DNA from: JBDREC01 sp043820105 [NCBI: Pseudomonadota bacterium]
Lineage (GTDB): Bacteria > Bdellovibrionota_F > JAHFAK01
Assembly (NCBI GenBank): GCA_043820105.1
Contig: JBDREC010000012.1
Coordinates: 1-64,000, forward strand
Length of the DNA: 64,000 bases
Direction of reading: 5' to 3'
Part shown: in pieces, positions 51,693 through 60,513 of the stretch
How the letters are laid out: each line of letters starts with the position of its first letter
How positions within the stretch are numbered: position 1 is the first letter of the stretch
Position numbers and translations under genes: made by a program
The notes under the pieces: generated by a model
The model's input: only the letters and a program-made list of their open reading frames with translations
What the model was told of the DNA's origin: nothing
Databases searched by the model: none

Positions 51693-52211
51693 ATGGATAC
51701 TTACGTAGATTTACATGTGAAATTCTCAGACTTTAAAGAGCTTGATATTAAAAAGCTTGAAAATACCATTACCCATAATCAGCTGATTAAGTGGACAGAA
51801 CTTCATGATTATCTGATGCTTGAGCTGTTTGACATTCATCTTGAAATGTTTCAAGAGCAAAGAGAAGCATTAAGAGTTCCCCTTAACATTGCTATAGAAT
51901 ATAAAAAAAATAAAATAAAATTTAATACTATCACACGTGACATCAGTATTCACGGCATTTGCCTGCCTTACAATGAAGAAGTTTATGTTGGAGATGAGGT
52001 AGATGTATACTTCTATATTGGATATAAATGGAAAGTTGTGAACTGGAAAAAGAAATTCAAGCTAAGAGGCATGGTCAGATGGGCCCGTCCAAACCAACAA
52101 GCTTTAGGTGTAGAATTTTTTGATATGAAAATTGAAGACAAAAGACATATTCAAAACCTTATCTTTTGGAATCTTGAAAAAATAATTCAAAAAAGAAAAA
52201 ATTTAACTTAA
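51693..52211 (+). CDS. PilZ-domain protein (probable c-di-GMP effector)
   Basis: 172 residues. C-terminal PilZ domain (about 60-165): RVPLNIAIEYKK, then TRDISIHGICLPY (the DxSxxG element) and GMVRWARPNQQALGVEFFD. The first Arg box is reduced (a single Arg-Val-Pro where RxxxR is usual), so c-di-GMP binding is possible but not certain. The N-terminal 55 residues are helical and unrecognised. Standalone. The type IV pilin gene in the window makes a motility role conceivable. Confidence 0.85.
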   Translation: MDTYVDLHVKFSDFKELDIKKLENTITHNQLIKWTELHDYLMLELFDIHLEMFQEQREALRVPLNIAIEYKKNKIKFNTITRDISIHGICLPYNEEVYVGDEVDVYFYIGYKWKVVNWKKKFKLRGMVRWARPNQQALGVEFFDMKIEDKRHIQNLIFWNLEKIIQKRKNLT

Positions 52212-52362
52212 TTTTTTTTCTTCATCACAATTTAAACACATGTTTTCTACACCGAGTCCATAAAAAATATATTCTAAAATAGTTTTTATTCCACATTGCT
52301 AATATAAATATAAAACCCAATTGCTTACGATTTGGACATGAGTTAGACGTTAAAAGCCATTA

Positions 52363-53658
52363 TCACCTTATACTATATTCATTCATTTTTGTATAAAGCG
52401 TTGACAAACCAAGACCGAGGACTCCTGCTGTTTTCTTTTTATTTCCATTTAAACTCTTAAGAGCCTTTAAAATTGCTTCTTTTTCTAATGCTTTAATAGT
52501 TATAATTTCTTTGCTGGAATCAATTAACTGTTCCTCTTTTATTAGAAAATTAAAGTCTTTTGGCAACAATACTTTTGAGGAAAAGCTATTTAAAACAGCC
52601 CTTCTTAAACAATTTTTTAGTTCTCGAACATTTCCTGGAAAGGTGTATTCTTTTAAAAATTCAAGTGTATCTTGATGGACTTTAATGTTCTTTTTGCTTT
52701 CTAAAATTGGGTCTGTGTTTAAAAAATGATTTATTAGGATTTCTATATCCTTAACTCTATTTCTTAATGGAGGTACAGTAATTGGAAATTGATTTAAGCG
52801 ATAATAAAGATCTTTTCTAAATTCCCCTTTTTCAACTTGTGACAAAAGATCAATATTAGTAGCTGCAACAACCCTTACATCTACATATTGCAACTTATTT
52901 GAACCAATCTTTCTTATTTCATTGTTTTCCAGTACTCTCAGAAGTTTAATCTGCAGGCTCAAGGGAATCTCTCCAATTTCATCAAGGAAAATTGTGCCAT
53001 CATCAACTTCTTCAAAAAGCCCCTTTTTCTGATTAATTGCTGAAGTAAAAGATCCCCTTTCATGCCCAAAAAGTTCACTTTCCACTAGCTCACTAGCAAT
53101 ACAAGCGCAATTAATGCTAATAAATTTCTTTCTATAACGCTTACTATTCTGATAAATATAACTAGCTACCAATTCTTTTCCAACTCCGGTTTCACCTTGA
53201 ATCAAGACGGAAATATCACTTTTTGCAATTATTTCAAGTGATGAAAGCAGTTTTTTCATGCATTTACTTTGATAAATTATCTTTTTATTCCTAAAATTAT
53301 TTCGTTTTTTCTTAAGTTCATTCCCTAAATCAAAAACTCGAGTTTCTTCTACACTTTGAGTTGTTTCAAATTGTAATAAGGAAAATAATATTTTCCAATC
53401 ACCTACTGCAATAACATTCCCAGGCTCAATCTTCTGTCTATCATCACAATTATCATTGAGTCTTGTATAGTTTCTGTTACTTAAATTTTGTAAATAATAA
53501 GCATCATATTCTTTATGAATTTCAAATTGGTATCTTGATATTTCTCTATCACAAAGCACGAGGTCATTATCTATTGCCCTGCCTACTTTGAATTGCTTTT
53601 TTACAAGTGGAATCTTCATTAAGGATTTTTTGTCTTTTGAACAGATTAATTGATACAT
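52363..53658 (-). CDS. FHA plus sigma-54 activator AAA+ plus Fis-type HTH regulator
   Basis: 431 residues. N-terminal FHA domain (about 20-90; KVGRAIDNDLVLCDREISR) for phospho-Thr recognition, an AAA+ domain (about 125-345) with Walker A GETGVGKE (155-162) and GTIFLDEIGEIPL (Walker B), and a C-terminal Fis-type HTH (KEAILKALKSLNGNKKKTAGVLG). The sigma-54 contact loop, GAFTGA in the family, reads GSFTSA (202-207). FHA/sigma-54 regulators are common in myxobacteria. The variant loop might weaken or alter sigma-54 contact. Confidence 0.93.
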   Translation of the reverse strand: MYQLICSKDKKSLMKIPLVKKQFKVGRAIDNDLVLCDREISRYQFEIHKEYDAYYLQNLSNRNYTRLNDNCDDRQKIEPGNVIAVGDWKILFSLLQFETTQSVEETRVFDLGNELKKKRNNFRNKKIIYQSKCMKKLLSSLEIIAKSDISVLIQGETGVGKELVASYIYQNSKRYRKKFISINCACIASELVESELFGHERGSFTSAINQKKGLFEEVDDGTIFLDEIGEIPLSLQIKLLRVLENNEIRKIGSNKLQYVDVRVVAATNIDLLSQVEKGEFRKDLYYRLNQFPITVPPLRNRVKDIEILINHFLNTDPILESKKNIKVHQDTLEFLKEYTFPGNVRELKNCLRRAVLNSFSSKVLLPKDFNFLIKEEQLIDSSKEIITIKALEKEAILKALKSLNGNKKKTAGVLGLGLSTLYTKMNEYSIR

Positions 53659-53871
53659 AATCTAAACTTCCTTTTTATAATTTATTATTTGTCTTTATTA
53701 CAATATTTATGCCAAGCCCAAGTACTTGTTTTATATAAAGGCTAATAGCAGAAAAAGTATCAAAATTAAGAATAATATCTTAACTTTGATACAATTCATT
53801 GTTTGATATTTAAATTTTTTTCACATATAATTTATTAAGAAACTAAGATTTAAAATACGAAGGAAAATTAA

Positions 53872-54540
53872 ATGCCTTTGGATAAACTCATTATTTGTGG
53901 ATTTTGTAATGAAATAATTAAAAGCTCTGACTCTGAAATTGAAGAGTGTCCGCTTTGCTTAAGCCATATTTCAAAGAATTCAAAGAATTCATTTCTCAGT
54001 ACATTTATAATATTTTTTAAAACTCTTAAAGAAATACTTTTTGAATATAAAACATTTTTCTATTATTACAAAACTATTGATATTACAAAGCCGCTGAGCT
54101 TTTTTATTTCTCTTTTCTCGCTTTCTTTGATAATAAATTTATTATACTTTTTAAAATATTCTAGTAGTGCATTTGAACTTTATTATTTTAAACTTATAAA
54201 AGTATTAGGCCTTTGTTTATTAAGCCCATTATTGGCTTTCATAAGCTTTATAATTATCTATGCAATTTACTCATTAATCTTAAGAATGTACAAAATAAAA
54301 GCATCTAGAAATGAACTTCAAGATGTTTTAGCATATTGTTTAGGTTCTGCTTTTTTTTGGTTTATTTTTCCAGGGATTGGTGGATTAGTTTTTCTAATTT
54401 GGAGTCTATTAAGTTTGACAATAGCTTTTAAAATACTTTTTGACTTGCCTAGAAAAAAAGCATTTCTAATTAGTATAAGCCCAATGATATTTTTTCTATT
54501 TTTCTTATCACTTGGCTCACTTTTTTTATTCGAGATTTAA
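53872..54540 (+). CDS. Zinc-ribbon membrane protein (Yip1-like)
   Basis: 222 residues. N-terminal zinc ribbon of two CxxC pairs (IICGFCNEI and EECPLCLSH). Residues 40-222 contain about five membrane helices (e.g. PLSFFISLFSLSLIINLLYF) with a Yip1-domain-like spacing. No enzymatic motif. Good ribosome binding site aaggaa. Function unknown. Confidence 0.82.
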   Translation: MPLDKLIICGFCNEIIKSSDSEIEECPLCLSHISKNSKNSFLSTFIIFFKTLKEILFEYKTFFYYYKTIDITKPLSFFISLFSLSLIINLLYFLKYSSSAFELYYFKLIKVLGLCLLSPLLAFISFIIIYAIYSLILRMYKIKASRNELQDVLAYCLGSAFFWFIFPGIGGLVFLIWSLLSLTIAFKILFDLPRKKAFLISISPMIFFLFFLSLGSLFLFEI

Positions 54541-54543
54541 TAT

Positions 54544-55113
54544 TTATTCGCCAAAAACAATAGCTGAAAAAATAAATATATCTATACTATTATCTTTCCA
54601 GGCATCCATTGGAAGACCTGCTTTTTCACAAGTATGAGATAAAAATTCTTCCCTATCCCAATTCCATTCAGTTGCAACCTGAGGAAGTAAAAGACCAGAA
54701 TTATAAGCACTTCTGATTATGATCCCATGCTTCCCAACTTCAATTAAATTATAATCAGTAATTTTTTTCAAGGCAGACATAACTGAAATTTCAATATGAA
54801 CATCTTTTTCTTCATCAAAAGTCATAGGCCTAAAGCGTGGATCTTTAGTAGAGGCATTTATTGTATTGTCAATAACGGCCTTATAAAGCGGCATAATGCC
54901 TTCAACATAACCAATGCAACCTCTCAAGTTATCCCCAATCTTTAAAGTAACAAAAGCACCAAGCTTTTCATCCAAGCCATCAGTAATTGTAATATCTTTT
55001 ATAACTTTATCTTCAGTAAATGAAGTTGGACTAGTAAGATATTCCTGCAAAGTATTTCTAGCCAGTTTCAAAAGAATATTTTTATCATCTTTATTTAAAT
55101 TCAGCTCACTCAT
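54544..55113 (-). CDS. amrA: AMMECR1-domain protein (AmmeMemoRadiSam system protein A)
   Basis: 189 residues. AMMECR1 motif LRGCIGYVEGIMPLYKAV and KDPRFRPMT are clear. Start follows aaggagaag. In many bacteria this protein is encoded with MEMO1-like protein B and a radical SAM enzyme; here B is 63 bp upstream, but the radical SAM gene is not in the window. Biochemical role of the trio is not established. Confidence 0.93.
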   Translation of the reverse strand: MSELNLNKDDKNILLKLARNTLQEYLTSPTSFTEDKVIKDITITDGLDEKLGAFVTLKIGDNLRGCIGYVEGIMPLYKAVIDNTINASTKDPRFRPMTFDEEKDVHIEISVMSALKKITDYNLIEVGKHGIIIRSAYNSGLLLPQVATEWNWDREEFLSHTCEKAGLPMDAWKDNSIDIFIFSAIVFGE

Positions 55114-55139
55114 TTATCTTCTCCTTATATAAGTTCTTC

Positions 55140-55176
55140 CTTATCCCCCTGTTCCCCTGCGCTCTTGTTCCCTTGT
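55140..55176. repeat. Octamer repeat between the amrA and amrB genes
   Basis: Units of the CTTGTTCC/CTGCGCTC family (ccttatcc, ccctgttc, ccctgcgc, tcttgttc, ccttgttc, acttgt) fill the gap. Confidence 0.7.
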
Positions 55177-56049
55177 TCACTTGTAATAAACTAAAGCTCC
55201 ATAGCTAACAGAAAGACTGTAGTCAGCATCTGTATCACCAGAAAGCCTGTAATCAAGCAGTTTAACTGTAGTTTCATCATTTTCAAATATTTTTGTTAAT
55301 AAAGCAAATGGGTTTCTTCCACAGATGGTTGCCTTAGTGTCTGAAAGATAAGTTCTAAATCCTTCGAAATCTTTTTTTATAAGTAAATCAATAGCACCAA
55401 GATCAAGGTTGCTAATATTTTCCCGAATATTATCAATAAAAGGGGTAAAAGAAAAATTTTCACCATAATGTGTAAAATCCCCACTTGCAATAATGATAGT
55501 TTTATCATTCATTATGTTTTTTATAAGCTTGGCAATTTCTTCAAAGTCACATGAGCTCAGCTCAGATAGAACAATTGGAACGATTTTAAAATCCTTTTTT
55601 ATTAACATTTGGATAAAAGGCAATTGTATTTCAAGAGAATGTTCATAAATATGTGCTTCTTTCACATTATTAAAATATTCTGTTTTTAAAAGTTTGCTGC
55701 AAAGTTCAAGATCTATGGAAACTTCTCCCAAAGGAGTTTCATAATGAGTATAATCCGGAATTGATGCTCCTTTAAAGTAAGCTGTATGAGATGGTGCTAG
55801 AATTATAAAAGTATTTAAATCTGAATCAATAAGATGTTTATAAGCTATGGCCGCGGTTTGACCAGAATGTGTGTAGCCTGCATGAGGAGAGATAATAGCT
55901 TTTAATCTACCAGGTAGCTTTTCTATTTTAGCATTTTCAATATAAGAGGACAACTCAGTTTCAAGTAAAGCTTTATTAGCAGAGAACCATTTACCAGCTG
56001 TTGCGTTTGGCTTAATTCTTTTAATTTTATTATTTACAGGGGTATCCAT
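55177..56049 (-). CDS. amrB: MEMO1-family protein (AmmeMemoRadiSam system protein B)
   Basis: 290 residues. MEMO family features: ISPHAGYTHSGQTAAIAYKH with the metal-like His, IIASGDFTHYG and YEHSLEIQLPFIQ. Related to class III extradiol dioxygenase folds, where His ligands coordinate a metal. Precedes amrA on the same strand. Confidence 0.92.
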   Translation of the reverse strand: MDTPVNNKIKRIKPNATAGKWFSANKALLETELSSYIENAKIEKLPGRLKAIISPHAGYTHSGQTAAIAYKHLIDSDLNTFIILAPSHTAYFKGASIPDYTHYETPLGEVSIDLELCSKLLKTEYFNNVKEAHIYEHSLEIQLPFIQMLIKKDFKIVPIVLSELSSCDFEEIAKLIKNIMNDKTIIIASGDFTHYGENFSFTPFIDNIRENISNLDLGAIDLLIKKDFEGFRTYLSDTKATICGRNPFALLTKIFENDETTVKLLDYRLSGDTDADYSLSVSYGALVYYK

Positions 56050-56121
56050 ATTAATCTCCTGTAGGATAAAGCTAAGAATTTATATGAATAATAATATAAT
56101 TTAGTGATAAAAAGCAAATGA

Positions 56122-58047
56122 TTAAAATGTGTAGCCAACACCAAACATAAATGAATTATAAGATTCGCTTTGTGAGGCATTGTCAGTTGCAGTTAAGAAC
56201 CTCATGCCTGCGCCTTCAAAAGTCGATGCAAAGCTATGTCGTTCAAAATAGAAATCAAAGTTTAAACCTGCTATCGCGTTCCAATAAAGACCACCTTTAA
56301 AGGAATAGTGACTGGCTGAAAAAGGCGTTCCTGTTGATCCACTAGGGTCTTCTGAATGCATTGTTAGAGGCATATAAAGAAATTCACCATTTAATCCAAC
56401 TTGAGGAATATAAAATGGAATAACGAGCTCTGCTCCAACTGTTGGTCCATGATAAGTATTTGTAGCCAAATAAAGCAGTGATTGATCATCTTCATCAATA
56501 ATTTTATCAATAATATTTCTAAAGTTTCTATAGCCAACTTTTGCTATTATTTGTGGTCTCCAAACTCCAGCTGGAATTATATATCTTCCTTTTAGATGTG
56601 TTTGAATTCTATGCATATTTATTGGTAAACCTTTAACACTTCCATAATCACCCAAAGTAACGTCTTGAGTCATCATTCCACCCAAATAATCAACATCAAT
56701 ACCAGCGTATTTAAAAAACCAGCCAAACATATAAACATTGTAAGATAAAATAGGAGAAATATCTATGGAACTAATAGTGTCTAAGGTATAGTTACCCATT
56801 GAAAATCCCATATAAAGTTTTATTCCAAGCTCAAATATTTTATCATCAGATGAAGAACCAAAGGAAAAAGGTGCTTTATTTTTATCAATATCTTCATCCA
56901 TAAAATCAGTACCTTCATCACCAATTTCAACCTCACCATCTGCTTCTTCATTAGAATCACCAAATTCATCACTAAACTTTTCTTCTTCTTTTCCAAAATC
57001 TTCTGCTTCTTTTCCAAAACCATCATCTTCTAATTTTTGATTTTTCATGGATTCATCAAAAAACTCATCTTCCCAAGAATCAAATTCAGCCTCTTTAGCT
57101 ACTTCTTGTAATTTAGCTTGTACAGGGGCAGGAATTGCAGCTCCTGGGGCAGCTGCTGCGCTTGGTGCGGCGACTTGACTTTGTCTTCTTTCAGTTTCTT
57201 TAAAGGCTAAATATTCTTGAGATTCAGGATTAATAAATTCTACTAAGTCATCCTTTTTTATTTCGCTTTTATCAACTGAAACCAACAGCTTTGCAGTCAT
57301 AATTCCATCTATGTCTGACTCAACACGAATAACAGCTTTTTCATTCACTGAAAATCCTTTTATTCTAGGCAGGATTGGATGTTTTTTAATTGCAGATACT
57401 GAAATAATTCTATAGTCATCACCTACTGTAAGCATTGCTTTCTTGCTATGCTTAATTTTAATAGTACCACCAACATTAGAGCTAACTAGTCCATGATAAG
57501 GAAGTTTGTCAAAAGCATTTGTAACACTAGAGGCAAGTTCTGCTCTAATAGGTTCTATACCATTACTAATATTAATATTTTCATTTGCAAGTTCAACAGT
57601 TTCATTAGTGGTAGTTAAAACTATTTTAATATTTAATTTTAGGTTATCTCCAAATCGCATTATATTACCAAGAACAATTGCATGTGCTGGAATGGCATTT
57701 GCTAAGCCCACTAACTTCTGCTTAGGCACAGGATTATTCATTTGTAATTCTGCTTTTGCATATGCTTTTTTGAGCTCTTCATCAGAAGCTATAATAAAAC
57801 GACCATCTTGAGTGATTTGATTTCTTATTTCATTTTCAGATGCTTGCCCATGCCCAGAGGCAACTTTGTCCATAAAGGGTAAAATCGCTAGTTTACTTAT
57901 CCTAATATCATTATCAAAGGTACCCATTTGAGCATTTGTTATTATAGGAAAAGCAATTAAGAAAGCTAGAATAATGCCGAAAGCTTGCACAGGTTTATGT
58001 CCGATTAAGCAAGATTCAGCACAATTATAAAGTTTGGATATTTTCAC
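56122..58047 (-). CDS. Outer-membrane protein with N-terminal FlgO/CsgG-like domain and C-terminal beta-barrel
   Basis: 641 residues. Signal peptide about residues 15-41 (GHKPVQAFGIILAFLIAFPI, then ITNAQ). Residues 50-170 resemble a FlgO/CsgG-type domain (RISKLAILPFMDKVASGHGQ, IPAHAIVLGNIMRFGDN). Residues about 335-395 are a very acidic low-complexity linker. The last roughly 240 residues alternate hydrophobic and polar, ending in a Phe-terminated strand (SYNSFMFGVGYTF), the C-terminal pattern of outer-membrane barrels. Role unknown, probably outer-membrane anchoring of a periplasmic domain. A related soluble-domain lipoprotein is encoded at 37343-38476. Confidence 0.85.
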   Translation of the reverse strand: MKISKLYNCAESCLIGHKPVQAFGIILAFLIAFPIITNAQMGTFDNDIRISKLAILPFMDKVASGHGQASENEIRNQITQDGRFIIASDEELKKAYAKAELQMNNPVPKQKLVGLANAIPAHAIVLGNIMRFGDNLKLNIKIVLTTTNETVELANENINISNGIEPIRAELASSVTNAFDKLPYHGLVSSNVGGTIKIKHSKKAMLTVGDDYRIISVSAIKKHPILPRIKGFSVNEKAVIRVESDIDGIMTAKLLVSVDKSEIKKDDLVEFINPESQEYLAFKETERRQSQVAAPSAAAAPGAAIPAPVQAKLQEVAKEAEFDSWEDEFFDESMKNQKLEDDGFGKEAEDFGKEEEKFSDEFGDSNEEADGEVEIGDEGTDFMDEDIDKNKAPFSFGSSSDDKIFELGIKLYMGFSMGNYTLDTISSIDISPILSYNVYMFGWFFKYAGIDVDYLGGMMTQDVTLGDYGSVKGLPINMHRIQTHLKGRYIIPAGVWRPQIIAKVGYRNFRNIIDKIIDEDDQSLLYLATNTYHGPTVGAELVIPFYIPQVGLNGEFLYMPLTMHSEDPSGSTGTPFSASHYSFKGGLYWNAIAGLNFDFYFERHSFASTFEGAGMRFLTATDNASQSESYNSFMFGVGYTF

Positions 58048-58369
58048 ATTCTCTCCTGCGTATTTTTATAATTCATTGTAAATATTAATATTTATAAATA
58101 ATTTTACTTAAAAAATCCAGTATTAATTAGTAAAATCTGCAATAAACGAGCCAAGAGACAGGGATTAAGGACTTTTCCGCGGATTTGCATGTGAAAATGG
58201 TATTCGGTATTTGGTATTCTGTATTCAGTATTTAGTATTCAGTATTTTTTTAAGTTCAGTTTTAATTTATTATTATTGAAATGAAATTATTTTCAAATGT
58301 AAAATATTTTGATTGATTATCAATTTTAATTTTGCTATAATTAACACATTGCATTAACAGGAGACCAAT
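58048..58369. other. Divergent intergenic region with heptamer repeat and promoter
   Basis: 58198-58248 has seven 7-bp units (ggtattc, ggtattt, ggtattc, tgtattc, agtattt, agtattc, agtattt). 58333-58341 is an extended -10 (TGCTATAAT) for the plus-strand lipoprotein gene, without a well-spaced -35. No gene seen. Confidence 0.7.
58333..58341 (+). promoter_or_regulatory. Extended -10 promoter element
   Basis: TG-C-TATAAT, 29 bases before the ATG at 58370. The ribosome binding site aggag is at 58359-58363. Confidence 0.55.
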
Positions 58370-59038
58370 ATGAAGAAAATATTTATTTTAAGCTTATCAT
58401 TTATCTTTATTTTTGCTATTTTATCTTGCTCTTCTAAAAAGTCCTCAAAGGCTTCAAAAGGCGCTATTACAGACAAAGACACAGCGATTAAAAAAGTTAA
58501 AACAATTCAAGGCAAAGAATTTGAAAAATATAGTGCTATAAAATCAGGCTGTGATAAAGGTAAAACAAAAGATGCCTTTATTGAAGGCTTTTCTAGCAGT
58601 CCCCATGTTTCTATTTCTAAAGACCTAAAAGATAAAATTAGCGATGATGTTGCTGATGCTTTTGGCATTTCAAAAGAATGGTCTGCTGATCAGATTGTTG
58701 CCTTATGTGAACAAAACGATAAGAATCTAGCTGGTATTTTAATTAAAAGTAATAAAGAAGTTTTGCAAGTTATCGCTGCCTATTGCATTGAAGCTGGAAA
58801 TAAAAATGCATCTATTACAAATGAAGATATTGCAACTCGCTTAATTTCAGGAAACAATAACTTTACAAATATTAGCAAGGAAAATATAATCGAAGCTCTT
58901 GGCAAGAACGGATATTCTGATCCAAAAACTGGTTGTGATAATAATCCTGAACTGGAAACAGTTAAACAGGGCAAAGGCATGGCAGATGCAGCAGATGGAA
59001 CTACACCAGATTGCACAGGTGGTTGTCCAAATCCCTAG
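58370..59038 (+). CDS. Lipoprotein of unknown function
   Basis: 222 residues. Signal peptide MKKIFILSLSFIFIFAIL with lipobox LSCSS (Cys20), then a Ser/Lys-rich linker (KKSSKASKGAITDKDT). The rest is helical and I do not recognise it; it has paired short segments (SGCDKGKTKD early, KTGCDNNPEL late) and ends with CTGGCPNP. Standalone, convergent with trkH. Function unknown. Confidence 0.8.
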   Translation: MKKIFILSLSFIFIFAILSCSSKKSSKASKGAITDKDTAIKKVKTIQGKEFEKYSAIKSGCDKGKTKDAFIEGFSSSPHVSISKDLKDKISDDVADAFGISKEWSADQIVALCEQNDKNLAGILIKSNKEVLQVIAAYCIEAGNKNASITNEDIATRLISGNNNFTNISKENIIEALGKNGYSDPKTGCDNNPELETVKQGKGMADAADGTTPDCTGGCPNP

Positions 59039-59041
59039 AAA

Positions 59042-60508
59042 TTACTTCTTCCAATAAACTGGAATAAATAAAAGTATAAGCGTATAAATTTCAAGCCTAC
59101 CAAGTAACATACACATAATTGAAATCCATTTTACAATAATTGGCAAAGCTGAGTAATTATCATGTGGACCAATAACTCCAAAACCAGGGCCTATGTTACC
59201 AATACTTGCTGCTACAATGCTTACTGAGCTTAAAATATCTATACCGTAGAATGAAATGATTAAGGCACAAAACATAGAAATCGCAAAATATAGAAAGAAA
59301 AATCCATATACTGATTCAATAACATCTTTTGAAACCATTTTATTATCTATCTTTACAGGAAAGACTCCATGTGGATGTATAAGTTTTTTAAGCTCTCTAT
59401 ATGCGAGTTTCAACAAGAGTAAAATTCTCAAACATTTTATTCCACCACCTGTTGAACCAGCACTTGCTCCTACAAACATCAGGGCAAAAAGAATAAACTT
59501 TGCAGAAGAACTCCATTCCTCAAAGTTTGCTGTAGAAAAACCAGTAGTTGTTAATATAGTAAGCACTTGAAACAAACCATATCTTAAAGAGTCTGTAATA
59601 GAATTATAAATTCCATTAGTAAATAAAGATATTGTAATTAATAAAGTGAAAAAAAGTGTGATTCCAGTATAAAATTTAAACTCTTCATTATTTTTAAAAG
59701 GTTTTAAACTCCCTCGCAAAAGACTAAAGTGCAGTGAAAAGTTAACACCTGCCAAGTACATAAATGCTATTATTACATAATGAATATATGCAGAATTATA
59801 ATGTTCAATGCTTAGATTCTTTGTTGAAAAACCTCCTGTAGCTAGAGTTCCAAATGTGTGGCAAATTGAATCAAAGATCTCCATGCCACCAAGGCTTAAT
59901 AAAACTATTTCAGCTAAGGTTAAAAATAGATATATTAACCAAAGAACTTTAGCAGTATCTGCTATCTTTGGGAAAAGTTTATCAGTCACAGGAGAAGGGA
60001 CTTCAGCTTTGTAAAGCTGCATGCCACCAACACCTAAAAGTGGCAAAACACACATTGATAAAAGAATGATGCCCATGCCACCTAGCCAATGAGTTAAACT
60101 TCTCCAAAACAAGATACCATGTGGCAGGTTTTCTATGGAGCTTATAACAGTAGCTCCTGTTGTAGTAAATCCTGAAATAGATTCAAAAATAGAGTCAGTA
60201 AGGCTCATAAAAATGGAATCACCTGGAAAGATATTAAAAAGAAAATATGGTAATGAACCAAAAAATCCAGCTACAAACCAGGCAAAGGCTACAAAAATAA
60301 AACCTTCTTTATGAGAAACCTCTCGTTTTTTGGTTCGTGTTATTAAAAAAAGAAGAATTGATAAGACTTCTGTAATCCCAATTGAATAAGCAAAAGCCCG
60401 GGCATCCCCTTCTCCATAAATTAATGAAACAATAAGGGGAATAATCATTACAAGTCCAAAAAAGAGGGTAAAGACTGATAATAAATTTAATAAAAATTTT
60501 AATCTCAT
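59042..60508 (-). CDS. trkH: Trk potassium uptake channel subunit TrkH
   Basis: 488 residues, four repeated M1-P-M2 pore units. Selectivity-loop-like segments are visible as ISGFTTTGATV, TLATGGFSTKN, ILTTTGFSTAN and SIGNIGPGFGV. A GSTGGGIK stretch mid-protein is a family hallmark. Potassium uptake with the cytoplasmic TrkA encoded five bases upstream. Inner membrane. Confidence 0.95.
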   Translation of the reverse strand: MRLKFLLNLLSVFTLFFGLVMIIPLIVSLIYGEGDARAFAYSIGITEVLSILLFLITRTKKREVSHKEGFIFVAFAWFVAGFFGSLPYFLFNIFPGDSIFMSLTDSIFESISGFTTTGATVISSIENLPHGILFWRSLTHWLGGMGIILLSMCVLPLLGVGGMQLYKAEVPSPVTDKLFPKIADTAKVLWLIYLFLTLAEIVLLSLGGMEIFDSICHTFGTLATGGFSTKNLSIEHYNSAYIHYVIIAFMYLAGVNFSLHFSLLRGSLKPFKNNEEFKFYTGITLFFTLLITISLFTNGIYNSITDSLRYGLFQVLTILTTTGFSTANFEEWSSSAKFILFALMFVGASAGSTGGGIKCLRILLLLKLAYRELKKLIHPHGVFPVKIDNKMVSKDVIESVYGFFFLYFAISMFCALIISFYGIDILSSVSIVAASIGNIGPGFGVIGPHDNYSALPIIVKWISIMCMLLGRLEIYTLILLFIPVYWKK

Positions 60509-60513
60509 ACTAG

